This document shows positions 34,141-45,564 of a stretch of DNA of 64,000 nt, one piece after another. The stretch is taken from NCBI GenBank assembly GCA_944739405.2, contig OX123182.2, forward strand, positions 18,859,326-18,923,325, read 5' to 3'. Position 1 is the stretch's first letter. Each line of letters starts with the position of its first letter. The translations under genes and the position numbers were made by a program. The notes under the pieces are model-generated. The model saw nothing but the letters and a program-made list of their open reading frames with translations, ran no database searches and was not told the origin of the DNA. This stretch comes from Euclidia mi (taxonomy: Eukaryota > Arthropoda > Insecta > Lepidoptera > Erebidae).

Positions 34141-34627
34141 TTATCTATAGGTTGAATATCCTAATTCGTACGAAAATCCAATCAGTACTTTTTGAGTTTA
34201 TCGCGTTCATTCAGACAGACAGGATGCGGAGAGGACTTCATAACATAATATGAATGTTCCTTTTATGGTAAGTGTATACTTCTCCCGTAGCACAGCGGAT
34301 ACGCAACAAGTGCTCTTACGGCGCAAGATGTCTTAATACTCCTTTAAACCCTGTGCAACGCTTCTGAACCCTTTTTAATCGAGAGCATTAAAATTTAATT
34401 TTGGGCTCGCTGTGAATAAAGAAATAATAATAAAAACAAACTGTGCCTTTAGATTTCCGAGACGTAACGGACATACAAATGATAGAAAATTAAAGAATTA
34501 CCAACGTAGCTATGAAATCTAGAACTCTTTTTAGAAAAGTACAGCTGGTCTATAACGCGTAATTTTTTGGGAAAAAGGTAAAAATATTTCTTATTTGCCT
34601 CGAAGTTTGCTCTATATCAAAGAACTA

Positions 34628-34831
34628 TCTCTGAGTATATAAAATTCTTGCATTACTGACTGACGGACAAAGCACAGCAAAAAATATCAGGCGCAAGAAG
34701 CTGAAATTAGACATGTATGTTCCTTAGGGACAGTAATGCACTAAGAAGGATTCTCTCCAAAATCTCATGGAATCGGGCAGAAACGAATAAACTTTGAAAA
34801 ATATGTGGGCGTAGCTGCGGGAATTCCCTAA
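34628..34831 (+). mobile_element. Helitron-like repeat, decayed copy 3
   Basis: It follows copies 1 and 2 (TATATAAAATTCTTGCATTA, AGGCGCAAGAAGCTGAAATT, GTAGCTGCGGGAATTCCCTA) and ends CTAA before T, again compatible with a Helitron CTRR end. Confidence 0.55.
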
Positions 34832-35211
34832 TACGCAATAAAGAACAACAGTAATTCAGTAATAAGAAGACTAGAATATCACGTCGTGAAGTGATTGTTA
34901 TCATCTTCAGAATAAATTGCGGATCTTTTATACAACTGACCTTTTATTGAAAAGAGATAGAAAATGTCAATGTAGATCAGTTTAAAGTTATGTATATTCT
35001 GGGCAATATAAATAACAGTTAATTATTTTGATACTAGATAACAAAACTATTACGATTTCCTGGAAATCAACCAATCATAGTATTATTTGATGTTTCGAAC
35101 ATTAAACTGTTATCATAAATCAAACCTTGAATGATATTTATGATGTTTAATATTATTACCTAGAATTAGGTTTATTATTAAAATTTAAAATATCGAAAAT
35201 CCTAAAAAAAT
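34832..35211. other. AT-rich spacer, no gene
   Basis: Nothing recognisable. Confidence 0.45.
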
Positions 35212-35275
35212 ATGGCGAAATGTAGGTGTAATATTACACCTCTGCCTTCCCCTTCGGGGATACAGGTGTGTGACA
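35212..35275 (+). mobile_element. SINE family A, 3' end only
   Basis: GGCGAAATGTAGGTGTAATA, TTACACCTCTGCCTTCCCCT and TCGGGGATACAGGTGTGTGA are the A-family ending. The rest is lost by truncation. Confidence 0.65.
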
Positions 35276-35287
35276 ATATTTTTTTTT

Positions 35288-35476
35288 TATCGAAAATTCA
35301 CCAAATGTGAGGAAACCTGCATGCCTGAGAAATCCTCTATAATGTACTCGAAATACATGTGAAGTCTGCTAACCTGCACATGGCCTGCGTGGTGGACCAC
35401 GGCCTTACTCTTCATGTAGTGAGAAAGGGCCGGGCCTAGCAGTGGGATAGATAATATACAGTTCCGATGATGATGC
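35288..35476 (+). mobile_element. SINE family C, 3' half
   Basis: GTGAGGAAACCTGCATGCCT, GTGAAGTCTGCTAACCTGCA, CATGGCCTGCGTGGTGGACC and CCTAGCAGTGGGATAGATAA follow the C-family order, ending in a short GATGATG run. It abuts the A-family ending upstream, separated by a T-rich run. Confidence 0.65.
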
Positions 35477-35968
35477 ATTCACCAAATTGCCTTTACAAAT
35501 TGCTTCAGCCCGCTAGATTTTTGTCCCAAGACTAAAAATAGGCAATTTCATTAAGATTATTAAATTTGTAACTTTGCGTACAAAACTTTCAATAGCCAAG
35601 AAAATGCCTACTTTTTGGTGAATATTTTTAGGTTTTCAGCATACTCCTACTTAAAATATAATCCCAGTATCAAAAGGATTTTGAATAGAAATGTCTTCAA
35701 AGCTGGCTTTTTGGTTCTGTCACGTTACACATGTATAGGTTGAAGATGATATATGTAGCATATTTATTGGTACTCTAAGGTTAAGGTCACAAAGACGGTA
35801 AGTGGGGAGAATATTGTGACACATCTATGCTGGACAAATACCTAGACAAATGTACATTAAAAAAACTTAAATTTTACAAAACGCATATTCTATGGCATAG
35901 GAATATGCCATGCCTTAGACAGATGTAAGTTTATTCGAGGTTACAGCTGAGACCTTTGGTCTACAATT
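35477..35968. other. spacer, no gene
   Basis: No supported feature. Confidence 0.45.
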
Positions 35969-38056
35969 TAATAATAATAATAATAAAAACCGGTAATGAT
36001 CGGTAGTACCACAGAGCCCGGTAATTATAGGCCGATTACATGTTTGCCGTCGGTCTATAAACTTCTTACGTCTATTCTGAGGGCTAAAATATTAAAACAC
36101 ATAGAGTTAAATTCAATTATGTCACACACTCAGAATGGATGTAAGAAGGGGGCTCGTGGTACTAAGGAGCTCCTCCTTATTGATATGACCGTTAGCCAAC
36201 AAGTTCGTCGTAACCGAAAGGATCTGGCGGCATGTTGGATAGACTACAAGAAAGCGTATGCTTCTGTGCCACATACATGGCTTTTGAGGGTGTTGGAGTT
36301 GTATAAAATAAATACAACTCTACGCACCTTCTTAAGGTCATGTATGGGGCAATGGAAAACGGTTCTTGGCTATCCAGGTTGCCGACGGATCCAGGGTAAT
36401 GGCGAACTTGTAAAAATTGAGCGGGGTATCTTCCAGGAGGACAGTCTGAGTCCGTTGTGGTTTTGCTTAGCGCTGAATCCTCTTAGTATATTACTAGAGG
36501 GTTCAGGGTTAGGTTATAGGCTACGCAGAGGTGGTCAGGTTATATCCCACTTGTTGTTCATGGATGACTTAAAGTTGTTCACATTTGATCCATATACTTA
36601 AAATTACTGAAAGTTTTAGTAATTCTATCAAAATGGAATTCGGTGTGGATAAGTGTGCAGTGATACATGTGAAACAAGGAAGGATCGTGGAATCTGAAGG
36701 GATTCAACTCTCATATTCCATTAACCTAAGATCACTTCTGCGAACCAATACCAATAAATACTTGGGTATGTCACAGGCCTTATGTATTAACGAGACAGAC
36801 ATGAAGCAATCGTTGCAAGAACGCTTCTTTGGCCGCCTGACAAAAGTGCTGAAAAGTCTTCTGTCAGGTGGCAATCAGGTTCGAGCTTGCAACGGTTGCC
36901 GGTTCTGATGTACTCCTTTGGCATTCTCAAGGGGACTCAGACTGAGTTAGACGCCCTGGACAGAAAGGTGCGTACAATGCTGAAAACTTACCGGATGCAT
37001 CATCCACGCTCATCCGTAATGAGGTTGTATATTCCGCGGAAGTATGGAGGTCGTGGCTTTTTAAATGTCAAATCTCTACACAATCGCGAAGTATGCAACC
37101 TCAGAGAATATTTTCTCAACGCGAACGTGGATATGCATCGGGACGTTGTAGCAGTGGACGCCGGATTAACCTCCTTCAGTTTATCGAAGGACAACTGGCG
37201 CAGACCTGTAGTGCTTAGCACTGACGATCGCAAGCTTGTTTGGCAGAGCAAGGAGCATCATGGTAGGTTCTACCGGGCTCTACATGGGCCGGAAGTAGAC
37301 TTATTAGCCTCGGTGAACTGGCTACGCCTCGGTGAGCTCTTTGTGGAAACCGAAGGGTTTGTCTGTGCAATTGCTGACGAAGTGATCAAGACGGATAACT
37401 ACCGGAAATATATCCTGAGGGATGGCACTACTGATATTTGCCGTGCGTTTCACCAGCCTGGTGAATCCCTCAGGCATATAGTTCTCGTCTTGCTAACAGT
37501 GAGTACTTGCACAGACATAACCAAGTAGCCAGGGTCATTCACCAGCAACTTGCTCTGAAATACAGGCTTGTAGATCGTGAGGTGCCGTACTACAGGTATG
37601 TGGTGGAGCTTGTCCTGGATAATGGTCATATCACGTTGTACTGGGATCGATCTATCATCACAGACAGGACTGTTGTTGCCAAGAAACCTGATATTGTGTT
37701 GATAGATTGATCAGAGCGCCGCGCAATAATTGTTGATGTTGCCATCCCTCATGATGGCAATCTCGTGAAGGCTGAGAAGGACAAGCAGATAAAATATCTG
37801 GACTTGGCTCACGAGATTGTTGACATGTGGGATGTTGATTCAGCAATTATTGTGCCGATAATCATTACAGTGAACGGTTTAATACCCAAGAGCCTCGCCC
37901 AACATCTTAGGAGGCTCGCGTTGTAACCTTGGGTCAGGGGCCGGATACAGAAGGCAGTACTGCTGGACACGGCACGCATAGTGAGGAGTTTTCTTTCTCT
38001 CGAGCCCTAACCACCAGTAGCTTGGAGCCTGTTCCCGATACTGGTGGGTTTCCATA
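35969..38056 (+). mobile_element. 5'-truncated R4/Dong-like LINE beside a TAA repeat
   Basis: The left boundary is a TAATAATAATAATAA run at 35969-35985, immediately followed by polymerase sequence. Dong of Bombyx mori is known to insert into TAA repeats, so the context fits that clade. The 3' side ends near 38056, where TTCCATAGGATATTATTATA precedes AT-rich DNA. No second clear TAA run was found, so the 3' limit is approximate. Confidence 0.65.
35990..37926 (+). pseudogene. R4/Dong-like reverse transcriptase with C-terminal restriction-like endonuclease
   Basis: Three overlapping frames carry the protein. NYRPITCLPSVYKLLTSILR (fingers), LAACWIDYKKAYASVPHTWL (motif A), IERGIFQEDSLSPLWFCLAL (motif B, with EDS for the usual GDS) and FMDDLKLF (36557-36568, catalytic box) come first. 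EFGVDKCAVIHV, LMYSFGILKGTQTELDALDR and KYGGRGFLNVKSLHNREV follow. After 37500 come YWDRSIITDRTVVAKKPDIV, a stop at 37708-37710 where related proteins continue, and RRAIIVDVAIPHD. The PD and VDVA residues form a PD-(D/E)XK-type nuclease core like that of R2 and R4 elements. Frameshifts near 36590 and 36890 plus the stop disable it. Confidence 0.75.
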
Positions 38057-38422
38057 GGATATTATTATATTTTTAAATGTATTTTTTTATAAACCACTAT
38101 TTTTTAATTAGTACAAAAAATTTAACGGGGCACTAAGTATCTTTAACTGATCATATTTACGTAATTAAAAAATAAAAACACTAAGTCCCAAAACTGTCTC
38201 AAAACTGTCCACAAAATTACTTAATAATTGGTTAATGCATAACTAAGACCACGACCGACCCGTGTACTATTTGTAGTAACTACTCCATTGATAAATTCCC
38301 CCCTGTCCCTCTGCGCCCGCACTGCGCCGATGCGACAAACAGTGCTAAATTGCTAGTGGACGTGAACGCATCGATTGTTTTCGCTGCAACAGTTAATTGT
38401 TTGTCTACGTTTGCCCGACGCG
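38057..38422. other. spacer, no gene
   Basis: No supported feature apart from being the upstream flank of the broken ORF that follows. Confidence 0.4.
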
Positions 38423-39191
38423 ATGGCTTATGATTTCACATCACGGGAGTACGTAGCTATGCTTCGTGCGTACTTTTTGAGTGGAGGAATCGCGAGTGCA
38501 CTTTTTTTTTTTTTTTTTTTTTTTGGTTTCGGTTTGGAAAATCCTCATGGAGTCCCTCCGCCCTGGGGGAAGGACGAAGGGGACTGTCAGACTCTTACTG
38601 ACTAAAAACCAACCCGTGTTCCTCATGTACCCGTGTGTCGGAGGGTAGGGATTCGCATAAGCATTCCTCGCTATCCCCCGACGGGTATTGGCCCGCCGGA
38701 TGGTCAGGCGGGCCCCGAACAAACCCCCTTGGCGGCGGATGAAGGTGTTGGGCTCCGCCGCCAAAACACTCAGCGGCCGCAGAGGAGGATAGGGAGGACG
38801 GCAACGCAACACCGCATCTCCTCTTCCTCTGCGGCCCCACCGCGACGCAACGATGGTGCGCCCCCACTTGGTCGCGGGAGATAGGGCGCGCGGCAACGCA
38901 ACACCGACACGCCTCTCCTCCCGCGACCGCACCCGACTGCGAGGGACAGAAGAACTGACCCTCGCACCCGCCCCTTTGGACGCATCCTGCGCAGGCCTCC
39001 GTCAAGCCCACGCGGAGCGTCCCCTCCTGGATCCCTCTTAGCTTCACCGCGGGTCACCAATCCACGGTTACTGAGCCCCCCCACCACGACAAGGTGGAGA
39101 TCCCACGGGGGGGATCGCGAGTGCACCTGTGTACCCATGGACATCATTTTGTGAGTGTACAAAAGTAAGCCGGTTAGTGTCGAACGATTAA
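38423..39191 (+). pseudogene. short transposase-like ORF interrupted by element N copy 3
   Basis: The frame starts at ATG 38423 with FTSREYVAMLRAYFLSGGIA. After skipping the N element and one copy of its target duplication, it continues PVYPWTSFCECTKVSRLVSN to a stop. An adjacent frame has LKKRILDAFGEVKR. FT-EY--M---Y at the start is reminiscent of the helix-turn-helix module (DUF4817) on some insect transposases. The match is short and I hold it only as a possibility. Confidence 0.3.
38489..39126 (-). mobile_element. GC-rich element N, copy 3, 13-bp target duplication
   Basis: Element 38502-39113 lies between ATCGCGAGTGCAC at 38489-38501 and 39114-39126. On the minus strand it starts CCCCCCGTGGGATCTCCACC and ends with a tail of about 22 A residues (T run 38502-38523 on the plus strand). 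It is the longest copy and keeps an extra 3' segment missing from copy 1. Its stems GGCCGCAGAGGA/TCCTCTGCGGCC, GGCGGCGGA/TCCGCCGCC and GGCCCGCC/GGCGGGCC are intact. The long clean A tail and perfect duplication suggest recent insertion. Confidence 0.9.
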
Positions 39192-39329
39192 AAAAACGCA
39201 TATTGGACGCTTTTGGCGAGGTGAAAAGACTGTGATCTGTGTATTGACAATGGTGGCGAATATTTCAAAGGACAAAGGAAATACTTGTAAGTTTAAATAA
39301 AAAAATACCTACTTAAGTAAATAATAATT

Positions 39330-39425
39330 TGAGGCGGGCGGCTCAAAATCGATCTGTGTGGAGAACTTTGAGGGAGGCCTTTGTCCAGCAGTGATCGTCT
39401 CTAGGCTGACATGATGATGATAAAA
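39330..39425 (+). pseudogene. RTE-type LINE, last codons and 3' end
   Basis: A frame reads RRAAQNRSVWRTLREAFVQQ, then a stop where RTE proteins have Trp, and SSLG. The DNA ends GGCTGACATGATGATGATAA. It is the shortest of the RTE tails in the window. Confidence 0.6.
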
Positions 39426-39965
39426 TAATATTTGTAAATAGCAGATGATTCTAACTTCATAAATACGCCAAAGTTACTCTTTTCTTTTATTACAGAATAC
39501 CTTATTTTATTTTGATATGTGTATGGTTTCTAATTACATACCTCCGTATTTAATTACTTATAAAACGGGAAATGTTGCCGGTCCTGAGCCCGGATAAACT
39601 ATGAAGGAGAGGGTAAAACTAAGGAAATTAAAAAATAACTACCTACACCGATTTTTTTGCTTCATGTCTAAGGCTACCTACATTATAAGTGCGACGGAGA
39701 GAATGCGTAAGAGGACGGAAAGTAAGTACTTTCAATGAAGTAGTGAATGGATTGTAAATTATGTCTATGATTTAGGTGAGATTTTCCAAAAGAAAATGAT
39801 GATAACTTTGCGATTTATAGATATTATGAAATTCTTACGTCACATATATGATAATAATGCCTTCGCTAATATGTCCTTAAAGTTTTTGTACTTATTAAAA
39901 AATAGTGGTGTATATCATATATTTAAAAATGTGTTAATATTTTATGAGAGAAATGTGAAATAAAG
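39426..39965. other. AT-rich spacer, no gene
   Basis: No supported feature. Confidence 0.45.
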
Positions 39966-40862
39966 GAGATAATAATAATAATAAAACTCCTCTGGGGCAG
40001 TCGTTAACCTCATGATGAGACTAACGCAATCTCAGGGGGCAGAAAAACAGCTTTCAAACCTCACCTTTATCTTGTGATATATATATTACAGGATAGAAAG
40101 AAAGCTTACAAACCGCAGGGCAGCTTTGTGGCGATCTGAATGTGCGTGGCGACACTGCAGTCCCGAATGCTTCAGAGGGTCGGTCAGTGCCCCCTCTTCG
40201 GCTTGCCTTTATTGGCTAGTTGGAGTGGATTACCAAGAGTGCCTGCAGGACCCTCGACTCTGGCTTGCCTTGGTTGACCAGCCAGAGGGAAGTCGCAAGA
40301 GCTATTTGCTCGGGGGGTGGAAGTGTCATTGTCAAGGGCGTAATTACGGCGAAACCCGCTCCGGGCCTCCGTTGTCACGAGGCCCGCGATGGCGAAACCG
40401 GTGCCGCACCGCTCTACACCCCTAGCCACTCACATCGGTGTTGCCGTCTTGTTGCCTTTATGGTAGAGTTTGTTTGCCTTGGCGGCTATCTAGAGAGGGC
40501 CCATCCAGTGAGTTGGTGAGTCACCGCCTGCCCCTTTTTGATGTACTATAAGAGTATATAGGGCAGGTGCCGTTGTTAATCCATAGTATTCACCTAGACC
40601 AATCCATTAAACACCCAGCTGAATAGCCCAGAATAATAACGTTCCATACAAGTAGCAATAGTCTTGCACCTGCTGCGGCTAATCCGTGACTGCACTTAAT
40701 AGTGCAGTTATGGAGGCGCCTCAGCAGGTATCCCATCACATTCTAGATTAAAACTCTCAAAGGGCCTCTGCGCGTTGGACCTATGTCTCCGTGTACGCCT
40801 GCCAAAGGGCCAGTTATTCTTGTAACATCAAAGGTTGAAAGAATAGCCGTGATAGAGATACA
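39966..40862 (+). repeat. GC-richer unknown repeat between TAA runs
   Basis: It begins directly after TAATAATAATAATAA (about 39969-39984) with ACTCCTCTGGGGCAGTCG and ends before AATAATATTAATAATATT. The last 138 bp (40718-40855) recur inverted at 46809-46943. A hairpin (ACTGCACTTAATAGTGCAGT) lies at 40689-40708. Open frames near 40.1-40.5 kb show no family I know. The TAA context invites the idea of a 5' region or non-autonomous form of an R4/Dong-type element, but no protein evidence supports it, and the right TAA-like run may simply be the tail of the next LINE. Confidence 0.4.
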
Positions 40863-41798
40863 AATAATATTAATAATATTCTTTATTGACGTAAAATAGG
40901 ATCAATTACAATAATGAATTCCCAGATACCTGCGCTTCTAAAAACTGTGTTGCAGGCATCAGTGTCTTCCCCGTTATGTTGCACCATAATACATCAATAA
41001 TTTAGACGACCTAAATAATAACCAAAACAATAGGTACGCGTAAATAGAAAAAAGAAGTGTGTGTGTGTGTGTGTGTGTGTGTGAGAGACTTCACGTGTCT
41101 ATAGTTTTCAGAAGATTTTCTACAGCATCATAGTCCATTGACTTTAGCCATGTTGATATTACTATCCTACATTTGTTATTATTATATTGGTGCAAATTGT
41201 TAATTTTGTTACATATATTATACAAATAGGGAGCTAGAAAGTCGTAGGATCTCTGAGCAAATTTTGATTTTATTTGAGGCACGGGCCAGCGTCTTATGCG
41301 CTTTTGTGGCAATATTAGTTTAGGGACCACTTTCCTGTGATATCTTTGTAAAATTTCGCACACAAAGATCTTTCTTACTGTTAGCACACCTGCATGTTCA
41401 TAGACGGCAGAAGTTGGATACCGACATGGTAAGTGAAGAAGAACTTTAAGCACCATACGTTGTGCTCGCTCCACGCCAATCATATGGGTTTTCGCCGCAC
41501 CTCCCCATGCACAAATGCAGTATCTAATTATGCACTCACACAGAGCTCGATATGTTTGTAGAACTAGAGTATCGGTGGCAACTGTGCGTAAGTTTTTAAA
41601 GATGTATATCATTTTTCTGATCCTTGAGATTATCTACGTGAGATGTATAGTCCAAGAAAGCTGGTCGTCTAATGTTACACCCAAGTACTTTAAAGATTCA
41701 ACTCGAGTGAGTGCAGAGCAGGTACAATATTGGAAAGATCCTCTCTTCTATTACATAGGAAAGTATGTATTTTGAAGACCTGTGACGCAGCTGGGTTA
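40863..41798 (-). pseudogene. CR1-group LINE, thumb to 3' end
   Basis: The minus strand from about 41780 reads TRVESLKYLGVTLDDQLSW, a stop, then MIYIFKNLRTVATDTLVLQT, ALCECIIRYCICAWGGAAKT, ERAQRMVLKVLLHLPCRYPT, ending at 41091. These are thumb and C-terminal motifs of CR1-like elements. The 3' UTR holds a (GT)n tract on the plus strand (about 41057-41083), an AATAAAG signal and an AT-rich tail at 40863-40880. Catalytic motifs are absent. The 5' break abuts the (TCTA)n tail of the next LINE. Confidence 0.7.
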
Positions 41799-44700
41799 GG
41801 TAGATAGATAGATAGATAGATAGATTGATATACTCTTTATTGTACACCAAATAATATTGAAAAGTACACATTTTTTTAATTGGCTACAGCATGTACAAAT
41901 GGCGGCTTAGCGCTAAAAGCGATCTCTTCCAGGCAACCTTTAGATGGACAGAAATGGTGTGTAAGCAATCAAGTGTGACGATGGTGTAGTTAATATATAA
42001 AATAATATCAACTAATATACATACTGAATATACATAAATGTATAAATATTATATATCATACACATTCTACATAAAGACCATACACATATGTACATACATT
42101 ATTATATATAAATATATACCTATAAACTATACGAGATAGAATGTCATATATTTCATAATATCATTATACTAATAACTATGCTAAAATACAGATACAGTGA
42201 ATACTACTCATAAAGTAAGACCTGCATTCTAGGAGAACAATGCATAATGTTAAATGGACAGGTAGTGCTTTTTTAACATGCTTTTAAAAATGTTTAAGGA
42301 TTTTGCTTTCCGAATCTCTAGTGGTAATGCATTCCATAGTCGCGCGGCCTGTACAGTAAATGATTTGCTAAAGAAATTTGTGGAATGCGTTGGTATCTCC
42401 AGCGTCAAATTTTCAGACGACCTCAAGGACCTCACATGTGCGTCATTAAGGAACTTAAAACGTTCTTTGAGATAAAAAGGAGTACTGGGATTAAACAAGA
42501 TATTATTCAATAATGTAAGAATATGAGTAATCCGGCGAAGACAAATCGGGAGCCACTTGAGTCTGTTGCGAAATTCTGAAACATGATCATATTTGCGCAG
42601 TCCAAATATGAAACGTATGCAAAAGTTTTGAAGACGCTCAAGTTTGTCTAACTGCTCCTCAGAGAGGTCAAGATAGCTGACATCAGCGTAGTTAATTACG
42701 GACAGAAGCAAAGATGGTGCAAGCGAAATTTTAGTGGCAGTTGGTAGGAAATTGCGTTACCTACGCAATGAGCCCGCCGAAGCAAATAGTCTGCGACTTG
42801 TTTCTTGCAGTTGAAAACTCCAAGATATGGTTTCGTCAAAGTAGATCCCAAGATTTTTTACAGTATTACTGAACGGGATATTTTTGCCATCAAACTTGAT
42901 TTGTGGTAAATCGGACCAGCAAATTTTAGACACCATGCGGGGACTGCCGACAATAATTAGTTGTATTTTGTCAGGATTTACTATGAGTCCATACTGTTTA
43001 CTCCACTCGCAAATCCACGCCAAGTCTGTGTTGATAGTAGTACAGGCTTCGGGCAAGTTATTTAAGGGTGCTTGTGTTATCTGCGTAAAGGTGGTAGGAT
43101 GAAAGTAAATGTTTTGAGATAGAATTAATAAATATCGCGAAGAGTAAAGGAGATAGCACGCCACCCTGTGGTACACCGGCATTCGTGTTAGACCAAGTGG
43201 AATAAGTGTCTTTGATGCGTATACGTTGCCGGCGACCAAACAGGTAACTATGAAACCAGTCAACCACCGTTGGAGATATGTTCAGAGAGCGTAGAATGCC
43301 AAGTAGGATGTGAAAATCGACCGTGTTGAAAGCATTGCTGAAGTCAAGTAAGGACAAAACCGTAAAATTTCCACTATCCATACCTAGCCTGATATCATCT
43401 GACACGCGGATCAATGCAGTTACGGTACTGTGGCCAGGGCGGAAGCGGGATTGATAGGGATTTAGGAGTGCATTTTTACACAGGAAGGAACTGAGTTGTG
43501 TGTGAATGAGATGTTCTAGGACTTTTGACAGGAAAGGTAGTATGGATATTGGTCGATAATCTGAGAAGGAATAGGGTTTAGGTTTCTTGGGTAAAGGAAT
43601 TATAAGTGCATCTTTCCACGCTGTTGGAAAGACGCCACGGACAACGGAGTGATAAAGGATGTGACATAGGATAGGAAGAATTTCGTCTAGGATGGGGAGG
43701 ATCATTTTACGGCTGAGACTATCGTTACCAACTGCATTAGACGTCATTGCTAATATACTCTTCTTAACATCACAAGCGGCAAATTGCGAGAAGGCAAAGG
43801 GAGAAAAACCTGGGGTTGGCAAGGATGAAAGAAGTTGTAAAGTGTTTCTTTTCGTATTTCCATCTAATTTGGACGAAGTAGTAAAATGTCATCATCATCA
43901 GCCTTTAACTGTCCACTGCTGGACTAGGCCTCTCCTTTGAAACAAGGAATTGGCCTACTATACCACGCTGGCCAAACGGGTTGGTATACGGTTTATATCA
44001 AGTTTTCCTTCTCTTACAGTGCTGTTCTCTGCATAATATACTCCCTCTGTCGGCTCTTACGACGCCCATGGGATGATATGGGGTGGTGACATTCGGTATT
44101 CTTAATCTGTCACCATACGGACCAGTAAAATGTAAATTGAGAGAATCAAGGTGGACGTTATTCGGAATGGATTGCTGCTGTGACTTACCAATATCCAATG
44201 TTTTGAGAAATTTCCAGACTTTAGCTGGATCACCATTTTCAACGGATTCATGAATATGTTGGCGTGGTGCTTTCCTACACACCTTGTTGCAGTGATTGCT
44301 TAGAGCCACGTATCTTTCTTGGTTCAAAAGAGGAGGCCTATGCTTCAATTTAGTCTTCACAGCTGATTTTTTGGCCATGATCTTTTTGATATCATCTGTA
44401 AGCCAAGGTGCTGGTAAATGCTTAATTTTATAGCGCGGATTGGCGCATGCTTGTCATATAGCTGAATTAGTTTCGTTGTTAGAATATGGACTTTCATGTC
44501 TACACAATCTGAGGAATATAGAGTGTCCCAAACTATTTTACTGGCATCCTCACGCAACTTGGCATGATCCATGCCACTAAAATTGCGCTGCAAGATAATC
44601 TTCGGCTTCGCTTTGGGTGGACGTATTTTGTATGAAACAAAGATGAGATCATGGTAAGAAAAAGCATCAGCTGTGCACTGACCATGCTTAGAAACAGAGT

Positions 44701-44995
44701 TAAAAGAAGATACAAGAATAAGGTCAAGAAGAGAAGAAGCGGATGAAAAAAAGTTAACACGACACGAAGGGTAATAGTAAACGCCGAATAGTAGTTCCGT
44801 GTGGTGCAGTTCCACCTCTAGAAAAAGATGCTCACCAGTTCGCCGGTGGCGGCTGCGTTGACATAGATACTATATGAAAAGGAATGTGAGAACGTAAGTA
44901 CACTTTCAAAGCTGTCATCGTGGCTTGAGAGAGGTTGGCGTTGCAGAGAGGAAGGTGTCATCTTCGCCATTTGAGTCACTGTCTGTCATTTCAAA
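41799..44995 (-). pseudogene. CR1-group LINE (Daphne-like), endonuclease end to 3' tail, split by a B element
   Basis: From 44990 downward the minus strand gives NLSQATMTALKVYL (endonuclease), SLLDLILVSSFNSVSKHGQC and FSYHDLIFVSYKIRPPKAK (endonuclease SDH-like end). It continues with PPLLNQERYVALSNHCNKVC and WKFLKTLDIG (linker), DYRPISILPFLSKVLEHLIH, LLDFSNAFNTVDFHILL (motif A), AGVPQGGVLSPLLFAIFINS and YHLYADN (catalytic YADN, last Asp changed). NPDKIQLIIVGSP and YADVSYLDLSEEQLDKLERL come next, ending at 42250. The 3' tail is (TATC)n at 41799-41824. It is nearly full length from the endonuclease on, with several frameshifts. A B element interrupts the linker at 43890-44123. Confidence 0.8.
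43880..44133 (-). mobile_element. SINE-like element B, copy 3, 10-bp target duplication
   Basis: Element 43890-44123 lies between AGTAAAATGT at 43880-43889 and 44124-44133. Removing it and one repeat rejoins the LINE linker frame exactly, which proves it is an insertion younger than the LINE. Confidence 0.9.
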
Positions 44996-45560
44996 TAGAT
45001 CTAAGGTTAAATATATATATATATATATATGTGTTTATTAGCAAATAATATAAAAATATAGTATATAATATATCAATAAATATTTTGTAGTTGTTATCGC
45101 GTAAAGCTTAAGTCATTGTGTCGACCCGCCGGTTGCGCATTATCAAGATAACATAATGATGCAAAAGAGATAAAAATGTTACTAACACATTAAAACGTAA
45201 AACGAGAGAGATTGTAACATTATTACTCAAGAATAGTCTTACATACATTTTACATAGTAAATGAAATAAATACCAGAATTTTGTCTCAAAATACAAGTAT
45301 TCAAACATTGTATTTGTAATGCAGAAACAATATTGTAATGCAGAAACGAAACGTAATCAAGGTTGACAATAGTGACATTGACAGTTATGACAATTGACAA
45401 TATTTTATGGCAAAAATTATTTTGATCATACCTACACATTTGTTGCGGTACACAAAAATAAAATAGTAAGAACTAAAAGTAAACAACAAAAGTGACGGTG
45501 TGTTACGTACATTATAAATTGATTACCAGAAAATAAACAAAGATTACGTAAAATGGGAAA
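44996..45560. other. AT-rich spacer with (TA)n, no gene
   Basis: A (TA)n microsatellite lies at about 45011-45030. No other supported feature. Confidence 0.45.
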
Positions 45561-45564
45561 ATGT

